A stretch of 64,000 nucleotides of DNA from contig NZ_JBFOHP010000002.1 in assembly GCF_040907265.1 (NCBI RefSeq), positions 7,502,001 through 7,566,000 of the forward strand, given 5' to 3'. The DNA is from Streptomyces sclerotialus (GTDB lineage Bacteria > Actinomycetota > Actinomycetes > Streptomycetales > Streptomycetaceae). Position 1 is the stretch's first letter. Every line of letters begins with the position of its first letter. The translations under genes and the position numbers were made by a program. Below, piece by piece: positions 7,675-16,109 of the stretch. The notes beneath the pieces are model-generated. The model was not told the origin of the DNA. It did no database searches and was given only the letters and a program-made list of their open reading frames with translations.

Positions 7675-8976
7675 TCACCGCACCAGGCGTGCCGGCCGGG
7701 TGGCGCGGTACAGCAGGTACTCCAGGGGCCCCCGCCGGAACAGCCGTTTCCACACCACGGCCGGCAGCATCACGCCCGCGGCGAAGCCCAGCAGCACCAG
7801 CGGCTCACTGGCGTCGGACATGTCCTCGGTGCCCAGCACCCGGATGGCCACGATGTGCAGCACGTACGCCGACAGGGACATCGCACCGACCGCGATGACC
7901 GGTGCGGCCGCTCGCCGCAGGCCCGGCAGCCGGTCCAGGCCGATGAGGCACCCGGCCACCACGAGCAGCGCCACGCCGGTGTTGCCCAGGACCGACGGGG
8001 TGGTCTGGCTGTGCGGCGCGGCCACCAGCAGCCATTCCTGGAAGAGGAGGGTGGGTTCGCCGACGGCGTCGGACCACCAGGCGGCGGACGGGGAGTCGCC
8101 GTCCGAGCCCGCGGCGACGGCGGCCTGCGCGTTCGGGATCAGTCGCAGGGCCAGCCAGGAACCGCCGTAACCGAGCACCGCGAGCGCCGCGCCCGTGTAC
8201 GCGAGCCGGACGCGCACGACGGCCCGGGAGAGGTCGAGCCGGGCCACGGCCATGCCCGCTATCAGGAACGGAATCCAGGTCAGCACCGGGTAGGAGCCGG
8301 TGAACAGCAGGTCCATGACGCCGTCGTAACCGTTGACCGCGCGCAGCGGGTCGTGGGAGTTCACGGTGTCGCCCCAGCTGCTCTCGGCGATCCACATCTT
8401 GAGCAGGAAGAGGTCCTGGGGGAGGACCAGCGCGGTCGCGGCGGCGATCGTCGCGAGGGCGGCGGCGCCGAGCCGGTACAGGGGGAGCGCCACGACGAAC
8501 GCCAGCGCGTAGTAGGCGAGGATCACGTCGATCGAGGTGTCCAGCGCGGTGAGCGCGGTGCCCAGGGCCAGCAGGACGGCGGCGCGGATCAGGACCCTCG
8601 TCATGGCCTGGCGGCCGGCCCGTCCGGTGCGGGGTTCGGGGCGGCCGGTGATCAGGACGATCGAGAAGCCGGCGAGCAGTGCGAAGAGGGCGGAGGAACG
8701 GCCGCGCGCGAGCTCCATGAGAAAGCCCACCGGGCCGCCGTCGGAGGGGTCGGGGCCCACGTGGGCCGCGAACATGCCCAGCACCGCGAGGCCGCGGGCG
8801 AGATCGACGCCGATCAGCCGGGCGGTGCCGGTACCGGCACCGGAGCCGGCACCGGGTGGTGACGGGCTGTCAGGTGCGGCCGTGGCCGGCCGGCCGCCCG
8901 GGGGCACGTCCCGCGGCCCCGAGGGGTTGCGCGGCGGCATGGATAAGTTGCGCATCTTGGGCAAGTTCCGCGACAT
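7675..8976 (-). CDS. Multi-pass membrane protein, HGSNAT/DUF418-type acyltransferase-like
   Basis: About 433 residues if the ATG at 8976 is used; ATGs at 8955 and 8943 are alternatives and none has a good ribosome site. After a disordered Pro/Gly-rich N-terminus comes RLIGVDLARGLAVLGMFAAH, the conserved entry helix of the DUF1624/DUF418 families. Around ten membrane helices follow, with RSSALFALLAGFS early and a C-terminal VWKRLFRRGPLEYLLYRAT block typical of DUF418 proteins. It probably modifies or exports a surface or periplasmic molecule; its substrate is unknown. It converges on the BlaI-type gene and diverges from the GT1 gene at 9182. Confidence 0.82.
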   Translation of the reverse strand: MSRNLPKMRNLSMPPRNPSGPRDVPPGGRPATAAPDSPSPPGAGSGAGTGTARLIGVDLARGLAVLGMFAAHVGPDPSDGGPVGFLMELARGRSSALFALLAGFSIVLITGRPEPRTGRAGRQAMTRVLIRAAVLLALGTALTALDTSIDVILAYYALAFVVALPLYRLGAAALATIAAATALVLPQDLFLLKMWIAESSWGDTVNSHDPLRAVNGYDGVMDLLFTGSYPVLTWIPFLIAGMAVARLDLSRAVVRVRLAYTGAALAVLGYGGSWLALRLIPNAQAAVAAGSDGDSPSAAWWSDAVGEPTLLFQEWLLVAAPHSQTTPSVLGNTGVALLVVAGCLIGLDRLPGLRRAAAPVIAVGAMSLSAYVLHIVAIRVLGTEDMSDASEPLVLLGFAAGVMLPAVVWKRLFRRGPLEYLLYRATRPARLVR

Positions 8977-9028
8977 AGGGCCAAGATGCCCGGCGCCGGC
9001 GGGGCAGGACACGGTTCGCGGGATTTTA

Positions 9029-9044
9029 GTGACGCATCCGTCAC
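9029..9044. promoter_or_regulatory. Perfect hyphenated palindrome GTGACG-N4-CGTCAC
   Basis: GTGACG (9029-9034), CATC, CGTCAC (9039-9044) lies between the divergent acyltransferase-like and GT1 genes. A related GTGACG-N3-CGTCAC element is at 40901-40915. It is a possible regulator site; no regulator is assigned. Confidence 0.35.
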
Positions 9045-9100
9045 AGCGCGGTACCGTGCCGCCCCGGTCCAGGGCTCCGGAATCCGGACGGTTAGGGTGT

Positions 9101-9114
9101 TCAACACTTGTTGA
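9101..9114. promoter_or_regulatory. Palindrome in the GT1 upstream region
   Basis: TCAACA-CT-TGTTGA (9101-9114) is a 14-base inverted repeat in an AT-rich patch, 68 bases before the GT1 start codon. Position and composition suit an operator near a promoter. No regulator can be named. Confidence 0.4.
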
Positions 9115-9181
9115 TTTTCCCGAGCCCCAGCCGCGTGCGCCCTGGATGACGGCTGCGCGGCACCCGAGGGAGCGAAGCACC

Positions 9182-10381
9182 ATGCGCATCCTTTTCACCG
9201 CCCAGGCCAGCTACTCGCACCTCGCTCCGCTGGTGCTGCCGGCGGCCGAGAGCGCCCGCCGGGCGGGCCACGAGGTGGCCGTCGCCACCGGCGGCGCCGT
9301 CGCGGACCACATCGAGAAGCGCGGGCTGACCGCGCTGCGGCTGCCGAACGTGGTGGGGATGCAGGAGGCGCTGCAACAGGGCGGCGTCCGGCCGCCCGTC
9401 GACCTGCGCCGGTTCGGCAAGGTCACCATCGAGCTGGAGCCGGAGTTCTTCGCGCGGGCCTTCGTCGGGCAGCTGGCCGGCCCCGCGGCGCGCGACCTGA
9501 TCGACGTGGCCCGCGACTGGCGCCCCGACCTGATCCTCCACGAGTCCACCGAGTTCGGCGGCTACCTGGCCGGCGAACGGCTCGGCATCCCGCACGGCGT
9601 GCTGGACATCGCCCCGATGGCACCGTACGACCACCCGGCCGTCACCGAAGAACTCAACAAGCACCGCGCCGACCTCGGCCTGGACCGGATCACCGACCCC
9701 TGGCACGCCTTCCGCACCTTCCGGGCCGGCGTCGTACCGGAGGACTTCTACCCCGAGGCGAACCGGCTGCCCAGCGCCCGCCACTACCGCGTACCCGCGC
9801 CCGCTGCCGAGGAGATCCTCGACCCGGAGATCGCCCGGCTCCCCGCCGACCGCCCGCTCGTCCTGGCCACGCTGGGCTCGAACGCCACCCACTTCCCCGG
9901 CGGCGGCGCGCTCCCGCTCCTCGACGCCATCATCGAGGCCCTCGGGGACCTCCCCGTCACCGGCGTCGTCGCGCTCGGCGCCAACACCGACCCGCGGGAG
10001 TGGCGGGGCGCCCGTGCCGCCAACGTGCACCTGACCTCGTTCGTCCAGCAGGAGCTGCTCCTCCGGTCCAGCGACGCGTTCCTCACGCACGCCGGGTTCA
10101 ACGGAACCCGCGAAGCGCTGGCGGCCGGCGTTCCCATGGTGGCCGTACCGCTCTTCGCCGAGCAGTCGCGCAACGCGGCGCGGCTGCAGGAGATCGGCGT
10201 CGGCCGGCGGGTCGACGCCCAGGACGCCACGCCCGAGTCGCTGGCCGCGGCGGTAGGGGAGGTGCTGGCGGACCGCGTCTGCCGTGCCCGTGCCCGGTCC
10301 CTCCAGCGCCGCTCCCACGCCCTCCCGGGCCTGGACCGGCTCGTCGCGGACGCGGTGGCCGCCACGGCGGGGGCGAACTGA
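9182..10381 (+). CDS. GT1 family glycosyltransferase (YjiC/macrolide glycosyltransferase type)
   Basis: 399 residues. It begins MRILFTAQASYSHLAPLV, the usual start of antibiotic-type GT1 enzymes, and carries the nucleotide-sugar region FLTHAGFNGTREALAAGVPMVAVPLFAEQ (residues about 300-328), a variant of the HxGxx(S/T)xxEAL signature. The ATG at 9182 follows GAGGGAGCG; the frame is also open upstream, but those codons are not typical. Such enzymes glycosylate small aromatic or macrolide compounds, including for self-protection or detoxification. An MFS exporter gene follows 74 bases downstream, which suggests a modify-and-export pair. The acceptor is unknown. Confidence 0.92.
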   Translation: MRILFTAQASYSHLAPLVLPAAESARRAGHEVAVATGGAVADHIEKRGLTALRLPNVVGMQEALQQGGVRPPVDLRRFGKVTIELEPEFFARAFVGQLAGPAARDLIDVARDWRPDLILHESTEFGGYLAGERLGIPHGVLDIAPMAPYDHPAVTEELNKHRADLGLDRITDPWHAFRTFRAGVVPEDFYPEANRLPSARHYRVPAPAAEEILDPEIARLPADRPLVLATLGSNATHFPGGGALPLLDAIIEALGDLPVTGVVALGANTDPREWRGARAANVHLTSFVQQELLLRSSDAFLTHAGFNGTREALAAGVPMVAVPLFAEQSRNAARLQEIGVGRRVDAQDATPESLAAAVGEVLADRVCRARARSLQRRSHALPGLDRLVADAVAATAGAN

Positions 10382-10455
10382 CGGTTTCCGGCGCGACGGG
10401 CCCGTACTGCCCGTACTGACGGGCCCCGGCGGGGACCGGCTCGTACCGTGGGGAC

Positions 10456-11673
10456 ATGATCGTTCGTCACGACGCGGGCCGCCGCCCCGGGTACCCGGCA
10501 GCGGCGGCCGTCTTCGCCGTGGGCATGGCGGGCACCACGCTGCCCACCCCGCTCTACGGGCTGTACCGCCAGGAGCTCGGCTTCTCGGAGCTGATGGTGA
10601 CGGTGGTGTTCGCCGTCTACGCGATCGGCGTCATCACCGTCCTGCTGCTCGCGGGCAACTACTCCGACCGTGTCGGCCGCCGCCCCGTACTGCTCGCGGC
10701 GCTTGCCTTCTCGGCGCTCAGCGCGGTGTGCTTCCTGAGCGAGGGCGGCCTGCCGCTGCTCTTCGCCGGACGACTGCTCTCCGGCTTCTCGGCGGGGCTG
10801 TTCAGCGGCGCGGCCACGGCAGCGGTGCTCGAACTGGCGCCGGAGGAACGGAAGTCACGCGCCGGATTCGCCGCCGCAGCCGCCAACATGGGCGGCCTCG
10901 GCTGCGGCCCGCTGCTCGCCGGCATCCTCGCCCAGTACGCCCCGTGGCCGCTCAGCCTGCCCTACCTGGCACACCTCGCCCTGCTCGTGGCGGCGTGCGT
11001 ACTGGTCCTGCTGCTGCCCGAGACCGTCGCACACCCCGAGCGGTGGCCGGGCCTCCAGCCACAGGGCATCGTCGTACCGTCCGAGGCGCGCGCGGTCTTC
11101 GCGCCCTCGGCCCTCGCGGCCTTCGCCGGCTTCTCACTGCTGGGACTCTTCACGGCGGTGGCCCCCACCTTCGTGTCCGAGACGCTGGGCGTGGCCGACC
11201 TCGCCGTGTCCGGCGCTGTCGTCTTCTCGGTCTTCCTGGGCTCGACGGCCGGGCAGTCGCTGACGGAGAAGCTCGGCGCGCGCCGGGCGCTCCCGTACGG
11301 CTGTCTGGTCCTCGTGGCCGGCCTCGCACTCGTGGCGGCCTCGCTCACCGCCGAGTCCCTGCCGCTCCTCATCATCGGCGCCGTGTGCGGCGGCCTCGGC
11401 CAGGGACTCGCCTTCCGCGCGGCCCTGACGTCCGTGGCCGCCGCCGCGCCGGCCGAGCACCGCGGCGGCACGATCTCCACCTTCTTCGTGGTCGCCTACA
11501 CCGGGATCTCCCTTCCGGTGGTCGGCGTCGGCGCCCTCACCCTCGCCCTGGGCCTCCGCGGGGCCGGCCTCACCTTCACGGCCTGCGTAGCCGTACTGGC
11601 AGCCTGCACGGGCGGCTACCTGCTCCGCAGGCCACTACCCGAGGGCGGGGACCCCTCGCATGCGCCGCTTTGA
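10456..11673 (+). CDS. MFS transporter (multidrug-efflux type)
   Basis: 405 residues with about 12 membrane helices. The motif A loop between helices 2 and 3 is GNYSDRVGRRPVL. The first helix region reads PTPLYGLYRQELGFSELM, as in many actinobacterial drug-efflux carriers. The sequence upstream, TACCGT then six bases then ATG, would also fit a leaderless promoter. It sits between the GT1 gene and a MarR-GNAT regulator on the same strand; the MarR promoter overlaps its stop codon. Export of a toxic or glycosylated compound is the likely role; the substrate is not known. Confidence 0.93.
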   Translation: MIVRHDAGRRPGYPAAAAVFAVGMAGTTLPTPLYGLYRQELGFSELMVTVVFAVYAIGVITVLLLAGNYSDRVGRRPVLLAALAFSALSAVCFLSEGGLPLLFAGRLLSGFSAGLFSGAATAAVLELAPEERKSRAGFAAAAANMGGLGCGPLLAGILAQYAPWPLSLPYLAHLALLVAACVLVLLLPETVAHPERWPGLQPQGIVVPSEARAVFAPSALAAFAGFSLLGLFTAVAPTFVSETLGVADLAVSGAVVFSVFLGSTAGQSLTEKLGARRALPYGCLVLVAGLALVAASLTAESLPLLIIGAVCGGLGQGLAFRAALTSVAAAAPAEHRGGTISTFFVVAYTGISLPVVGVGALTLALGLRGAGLTFTACVAVLAACTGGYLLRRPLPEGGDPSHAPL

Positions 11674-11703
11674 CCCGCCCGTCATTACCTGACTAAGGTC
11701 AGA
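11670..11703 (+). promoter_or_regulatory. Promoter and operator of the MarR-GNAT gene, leaderless
   Basis: A -35 element TTGACC (11670-11675), an 18-base spacer and a -10 element TAAGGT (11694-11699) put the transcription start about on the ATG at 11706. The repeat CTGAC-TAAG-GTCAG (11690-11703) overlaps the -10 box, so a bound repressor would block it. The -35 box overlaps the MFS stop codon. Confidence 0.6.
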
Positions 11704-11705
11704 GA

Positions 11706-12614
11706 ATGACGGCGGAGCAAGTGGAGCAGGTACGGCGCTTCAACCGGACAGTCGCCGAGCGCGTGGGAGTACTGCACGACTCCTACCTGGGCAGCGCACG
11801 CCCCTACGGGCAGGCCCGCCTGCTCTGGGAGATCGGCGACGGCGACGGCGGCGGCGAAGAGGGCACGCACGACGTCCGCGGCCTACGGGCCCGGCTCGGC
11901 CTGGACTCCGGCTACGTGAGCCGGCTGCTGCGGGCACTGGAGCGCGACGGCCTCATCACCCTCGAGCCCCACCCCCACGACCGGCGGGTGCGCACCGTAC
12001 GGCTGACCGAGGCCGGGCGCGCGGAGCGGGCCCTTCTCGACGACCGCAGCGACGCACTCGCCACCTCGCTCCTCGACCCGCTCGATGCCCGGCAGCGGGA
12101 CCGGCTGACCTCGGCCATGGCAGAGGTCGAGCGGCTGCTGACCGCCTCGCTGGTCTCCGTGGACGTGCTCGACCCCGGCCACCCGGACGCCGTGCACTGT
12201 CTGCGGTCCTACGCCACCGAACTGCAGGAGCTCTTCGAGGGCGGCTTCGACCCCGCCCACAGCCTGCTGCCCGACCCGGGCGAACTGCGCGCGCCACGCG
12301 GCCTGTTCCTCGTCGCCCGGCTGCACGGCGAGCCGGTGGGCTGCGCCGGGCTCAAGCTGCCGGCCGGAGCACCCGCCGAGATCAAGCGGCTGTGGGTCTG
12401 CCCCGGCACCCGGGGCCTCGGCCTGGCCCGGCGCCTGCTGTCCGAACTCGAGGAACGCGCCGCCCGGCACGGCAGCGACCTGGTACGACTCGACACCAAC
12501 AAAGCCCTGAAGGCCGCCACCGGCCTGTACCGCAACAGCGGATACACCGAGGTCCCCGCCTTCAACGACGAGCCTTACGCCCACCACTGGTTCGAGAAAC
12601 GGCTCATCCCTTGA
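11706..12614 (+). CDS. MarR family regulator fused to a GNAT acetyltransferase
   Basis: 302 residues in two domains. Residues 1-145 are a MarR winged helix (DVRGLRARLGLDSGYVSRLLRALERDGLITL, then the wing HPHDRRVRTVRLTEAGRA). Residues 150-302 are a GNAT domain with the acetyl-CoA loop RGLGLARRLLSELE and the C-terminal pattern KAATGLYRNSGYTEVP. The fusion is known in actinobacteria, but its target is usually undefined. An inverted repeat over its own -10 box indicates autoregulation. The adjacent MFS and GT1 genes are the obvious candidate regulon and may point to a shared ligand. Confidence 0.93.
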   Translation: MTAEQVEQVRRFNRTVAERVGVLHDSYLGSARPYGQARLLWEIGDGDGGGEEGTHDVRGLRARLGLDSGYVSRLLRALERDGLITLEPHPHDRRVRTVRLTEAGRAERALLDDRSDALATSLLDPLDARQRDRLTSAMAEVERLLTASLVSVDVLDPGHPDAVHCLRSYATELQELFEGGFDPAHSLLPDPGELRAPRGLFLVARLHGEPVGCAGLKLPAGAPAEIKRLWVCPGTRGLGLARRLLSELEERAARHGSDLVRLDTNKALKAATGLYRNSGYTEVPAFNDEPYAHHWFEKRLIP

Positions 12615-12684
12615 CAGGCGTCCCGCCCCCTCACGCCGAGTGTTCGCCGGGGAGTTGCGGAGTGAGGGTGCCCTTGTCCCAAGC

Positions 12685-13365
12685 CTAGTAGTTGAGCGCG
12701 GCACGCCAATCGCCGCGGCCTCCGCGGGTGAGGTCGAGGAGGTGCCACACCGGGGCGAGCAGGTCGATGCCGCGCTCTTCGATGTCGTCGGACATCCTCG
12801 GGTGGGCCGAGTAGAAGTGGCGCACCGCTCCGTCGCTGTCGCGGGTGAACACCGACACGGTCGAGTCCTGGTTGCCCTCGGCGTCCTCGCTGCCGAGGTC
12901 GTACTTGAAGGAGGTCGCTCCGGCACTGAGCAGACGCAGGTTCGTCCACCGCCGGCTCCGGGCGTGCGCGCGCAGAGCGGGCGGATCGGCCGCCGCGACG
13001 ATCACGAGGTCCACGTTCTGCGCGATGTGGTGGGCGATTCCGTTGAAACCGTCGATCCACATCGTGCACATGGGACAGGGCTGCGTCTGCTGTTTGCCGT
13101 ACATGAGGTGGTAGACGACCAGATCGCGATCGGGCCGGGTGAACAACTGGCTCAGTCGCACGGTCTGTACCGGCGTGTCACCGGCGTTCAGATCCGCGGG
13201 GCCTTCCTCGAACACGTAGTCCTCGACGACAGGACCCAGTGGCAGCCGGCGGCGCATCTCAGCGACCTGTTCGCGATGGCGCATCAGGTCGATCTCGGCT
13301 TCGCGCAGCTTCTCGCGCGCACTGGTGTACTCAGCCGACTCCCCGGTGAGATGGGTCTGACGCAT
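12685..13365 (-). CDS. DUF899 family thioredoxin-like protein
   Basis: 226 residues from the ATG at 13365, which has AGGAGG five to six bases upstream; an ATG at 13389 has none. The central CPMCTMWIDGFNG is the family's CxxC-bearing thioredoxin-like motif, preceded by LFTRPDRDLVVYHLMYG. The C-terminal GIDLLAPVWHLLDLTRGG is also conserved. The function is not established; a redox role is plausible from the fold. A degraded copy of the last 30 or so codons lies at 17041-17140 on the same strand, so the genome once had a second copy nearby. Confidence 0.9.
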   Translation of the reverse strand: MRQTHLTGESAEYTSAREKLREAEIDLMRHREQVAEMRRRLPLGPVVEDYVFEEGPADLNAGDTPVQTVRLSQLFTRPDRDLVVYHLMYGKQQTQPCPMCTMWIDGFNGIAHHIAQNVDLVIVAAADPPALRAHARSRRWTNLRLLSAGATSFKYDLGSEDAEGNQDSTVSVFTRDSDGAVRHFYSAHPRMSDDIEERGIDLLAPVWHLLDLTRGGRGDWRAALNY

Positions 13366-13586
13366 CGCTGCCTCCTGGTCGACCGGCATGTGGTGGCTGC
13401 TGCGTTGCCGCCATTGTCGGCCCGCGCGCGAGGGCCGCCAAGTGAACCGGGAACCTGGTAGTGCTTCGTCAGGTGCCGGTCGTGGTCATGCGCCCCTGTC
13501 ACACTGCGGCAGGTGAGGTACTGCCCGGTCGCCGCAACAGTACGGGCCGCGGTACGGCCTGGCTCCGCCGAGGAAAGGGACCGCTC

Positions 13587-14015
13587 GTGAGCACCTGGTG
13601 CACCTGGCTGTCCGTATCCCTGGCCGTCGCCGGCGGGCTGCTTCTGCTCTGGCTGCTCGCCTTGGCGGCCCTGGCCCTCGTCCGCCCCCGCGGCAACCTG
13701 CTCACCGAGGCCGTCCGGCTGCTGCCCGACCTGCTGCGGCTCATCCCCCGCCTCGCCCGCGACCGGACCCTCCCCCGTGGCGTGCGCATCCGGCTGTGGC
13801 TGCTGCTCGGCTACCTGGCGATGCCCCTCGACGTGGTGCCGGACTTCATCCCCGTCCTGGGCTACGCGGATGACGCCATCGTGGTCGCCGTCGTGCTGCG
13901 CTCGGTCGTCCGCCATGCCGGAGCGGACGCGCTGACCCGCCACTGGCCCGGCACCGACGACGGACTCGACGCCGTACGCCGCCTGGCCGGCCTGCCCACC
14001 ACCACAACTCAATAG
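13587..14015 (+). CDS. YkvA family (DUF1232) small membrane protein
   Basis: 142 residues. An N-terminal membrane helix (about residues 7-32) is followed by the DUF1232 core RIRLWLLLGYLAMPLDVVPDFIPVLGYADDAIVV, matching the family pattern PLDxxPDFIPxxGxxDD. The start is the GTG at 13587 after AGGAAAGGGA; the frame is open further upstream but without coding character. The function of the family is unknown. It converges on the DUF3618 gene across a strong hairpin. Confidence 0.88.
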   Translation: MSTWCTWLSVSLAVAGGLLLLWLLALAALALVRPRGNLLTEAVRLLPDLLRLIPRLARDRTLPRGVRIRLWLLLGYLAMPLDVVPDFIPVLGYADDAIVVAVVLRSVVRHAGADALTRHWPGTDDGLDAVRRLAGLPTTTTQ

Positions 14016-14040
14016 CCTTGACCTGCGACCTCGGGCCGGG

Positions 14041-14076
14041 CCGGAGGCCCCGACCTGCTAGGGCCGGGGCCTCCGG
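14041..14076. terminator. Bidirectional hairpin terminator
   Basis: CCGGAGGCCCCG (14041-14052) and CGGGGCCTCCGG (14065-14076) form a perfect 12-base stem with a 12-base loop between the converging YkvA and DUF3618 genes. Confidence 0.8.
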
Positions 14077-14107
14077 TGTCGAGCGGTACGTTCGATGGGG
14101 AGCGTCC

Positions 14108-14776
14108 TTACGGGCCTTCGGGCTCGCGGCCGGCCTCACCAGTGGTGCGGCGGCCGGTCCGGCGGATCTCTTCGCCGGCCTCCCGACCCGACTCCTTGGC
14201 CTGCTCCTTGGTGGACCGGCCGGCCTCCTCCGCGGATTCCTGCACGGCTGAGGCGGCCTGGCGGGCAGGCTCGCGCAGCTGCTCGCGTACGTTCCGGGCG
14301 GCCTCCTGCGCCGTCTCCTTCAGCGGCTGCACCAGGTCCTCGGAGCGGTCGCGGACCTCCCGCCCCATCCGCTCCTCCACGGGCGTCGCCGGGAACAGTG
14401 CGCCGGTGAGCATGCCGGCCCCGAACGCGATCAGTCCGGCGGCCAGCGGACTGCCCTGGGTCTGCGCACGGATCCGCGCGGGTGCCTGCTGGGCCTGGTC
14501 CCCGAGGCGCTCGGGCACCTCCTTGGCCTGCTGGGTCAGCTGTTCCGTGGCGCCGCGTACCTTCTCGCCCACCTTCTCGCCCGCCATCGGGCCGCCGGGC
14601 CCGGACGTGCCCATCACCTTGTCTTTGATCGTGCTGAGCCGGTCGCGCGCGGCCCCGGCCTTCCGGCGGGCCACCCGCGGCGGACTCACCCGATCGGCCA
14701 GCTGGTCCACGGTCTGCGTGAGGTGCGTGCGTGTGGCGTCGGCTTCCTGCCTCAGCTCGTCGGGTGTCGTGCCCAT
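14108..14776 (-). CDS. DUF3618 domain membrane-associated protein
   Basis: 222 residues. The N-terminus MGTTPDELRQEADATRTHL with TVDQLADRVSP is the DUF3618 pattern. A long charged helical region follows, then one membrane segment (GSPLAAGLIAFGAGMLTGALFP, split by Gly) and a Glu/Arg-rich coiled tail. GGGAGGACG precedes the ATG at 14776. The start lies 25 bases inside the upstream holin-like gene. The three genes 16109-14108 form one overlapping minus-strand operon seen in many Streptomyces and thought to act at the cell envelope; the mechanism is unknown. Confidence 0.88.
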   Translation of the reverse strand: MGTTPDELRQEADATRTHLTQTVDQLADRVSPPRVARRKAGAARDRLSTIKDKVMGTSGPGGPMAGEKVGEKVRGATEQLTQQAKEVPERLGDQAQQAPARIRAQTQGSPLAAGLIAFGAGMLTGALFPATPVEERMGREVRDRSEDLVQPLKETAQEAARNVREQLREPARQAASAVQESAEEAGRSTKEQAKESGREAGEEIRRTGRRTTGEAGREPEGP

Positions 14777-15351
14777 TTCACGTCCTCCCTGAGGGAATCC
14801 TTCGCCCGTTCGGGCGTCGGCTGGACGGAACGCATCCGCCGGCGGCCCGCCGCGTAGAGGGCCGCGCCGGCCACCGCCCACACGGCGGCCATCACCAAGG
14901 CGGCCCAGGCGAGGCCGATGACGTGCGCGAGACCGTAGACGGCCGCCAGGCTGGCCAGGAGCAGCGCGAGGCCGACCGCATACCCCGCACTGCCGTACAT
15001 GCCCGCGGCCCGGCCCGCCTTCCTGCCCTCTTCCTTGAGCTCCGCCTTGGCGAGCGCCAGCTCGTTGCCGACCAGCCGCGCCAGGTCGCTGGTGACATCA
15101 CTGATCAGCTCGCCCACCGAGGACGACGTATCGCGCTCCGTGGTGGGCCGCCCGGTACCGCCGGATTCGTGCTCCGTGGTGGGCCGCCCGGTACCGCCGG
15201 TCTCGTGCTCCGGCTCGGCCGGCGTGCCGGGCCGGGGGACCGGCCGGGTGGTGCGGTCCGCCGGAGGGCCGGACCGCGGTTCGCGCTGCCCGGCGTCACC
15301 GGACCGAGGCGTCCCCGGCTGTCCGGGGCGTCGACCGGACACGGTCACCAC
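14752..15351 (-). CDS. Holin-like (phage holin family, Actinobacteria superfamily) membrane protein
   Basis: Up to 199 residues. A low-complexity N-terminus is followed by the domain SSSVGELISDVTSDLARLVGNELALAKAELKEEG, then two membrane helices (about 118-140 and 145-168). It is chromosomal and sits with DUF3618, so it is not a lysis gene in a prophage. Three GTG starts are possible (15351, 15348, 15342); the SD-like GGGGAG spacing best fits 15342, while 15348 gives a GTGA overlap with the upstream stop. The N-terminal region contains a 12-codon duplication (see the repeat at 15135). Confidence 0.85.
   Translation of the reverse strand: MVTVSGRRPGQPGTPRSGDAGQREPRSGPPADRTTRPVPRPGTPAEPEHETGGTGRPTTEHESGGTGRPTTERDTSSSVGELISDVTSDLARLVGNELALAKAELKEEGRKAGRAAGMYGSAGYAVGLALLLASLAAVYGLAHVIGLAWAALVMAAVWAVAGAALYAAGRRRMRSVQPTPERAKDSLREDVKWARHPTS
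15135..15206. repeat. Two tandem 36-bp units inside the holin-like gene
   Basis: 15135-15170 and 15171-15206 are near-identical and in frame. They encode two copies of a 12-residue unit containing GGTGRPTTE in the disordered N-terminus. This is a recent duplication with no frame change. Confidence 0.85.
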
Positions 15352-16109
15352 TCCCCACCGGACCGCCGGGTGCCCCGCGGCGATGCCGAGCCGGGCGGCG
15401 GCTGGACGGGCGGCACGTCCTCCGACGTCCGCGGCGGCGGGCCCGGAGTCGTGAGCGGGCGGTCCGGCTGTTGCTGCGACGGCTCCTCCTGCACGGACCG
15501 GGCTGCCTCCTCCGCCTCGTACGCGACCGGCGGGACCGTACCCACGGCCGGACCGGATGCGGCCACCGACGGGCGTTCTGCACCGGCGGTCCCGGACGGC
15601 GTGCTCGCGGCGGTGCTGATACCCCGGCCGATGCGCGACACGGCGAAGCCGGCCAGTGCCGCTCCGGCGAGGAACAGGCCGGGGCGGCGCCGCGCGAAGT
15701 CCTTCACCTCGTTCAGCAGCTCGTCAGGGCCCCGGCGGTCGAGGCGGTCGGCGAGCAGCTGCCCGCGGTCCGCCGCCTGCCGTACCAGGGACGCGGCGGG
15801 CGAGTCGGGCTTGGCCTCGTCGCTCATGTGACGCAGGTCGTCGGCGATGCGGCGCAGGCCGGCCGCCATCCGCCGGACCTGGGCTCCGGTCTCACCGGCC
15901 GCCTGGTCCCTGGCCCTCTCGTACAGGTACCGGCCCTGCGCGGCGGTCTCCTTGGCGACCTCCGCCGCGCCCTCGCGGGCCGTGCCCACTACCTCCTGCC
16001 CTTTCTCCTGTGCCACTCGCGCACCGTGCTGGGCCTCCTGCCGGGCCGTACCGCCGACCGTTGACGCCTGCTCACGTGCGGGGTGGTGGGGCCCTTCGGT
16101 TCGAGCCAT
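15345..16109 (-). CDS. Membrane-associated helical protein of the DUF3618/holin operon
   Basis: 254 residues. Residues 1-90 are charged and helical (AREQASTVGGTARQEAQHG, then repeated Ala/Glu/Gln), followed by the conserved core RRMAAGLRRIADDLRHMSDEA, DELLNEVKDFARRRPGLFL and one membrane helix (FLAGAALAGFAVSRIG). The C-terminal third is Pro-rich and disordered. AGGGAGGAG precedes the ATG at 16109. It is the first gene of the three-gene envelope operon. No enzymatic motif is visible and the function is unknown. Confidence 0.85.
   Translation of the reverse strand: MARTEGPHHPAREQASTVGGTARQEAQHGARVAQEKGQEVVGTAREGAAEVAKETAAQGRYLYERARDQAAGETGAQVRRMAAGLRRIADDLRHMSDEAKPDSPAASLVRQAADRGQLLADRLDRRGPDELLNEVKDFARRRPGLFLAGAALAGFAVSRIGRGISTAASTPSGTAGAERPSVAASGPAVGTVPPVAYEAEEAARSVQEEPSQQQPDRPLTTPGPPPRTSEDVPPVQPPPGSASPRGTRRSGGEW

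Noticed and set aside
14752..15351. Phage lysis module, because of the holin family hit.
   Set aside because: No endolysin or other phage genes; the gene is part of a chromosomal DUF3618 operon.
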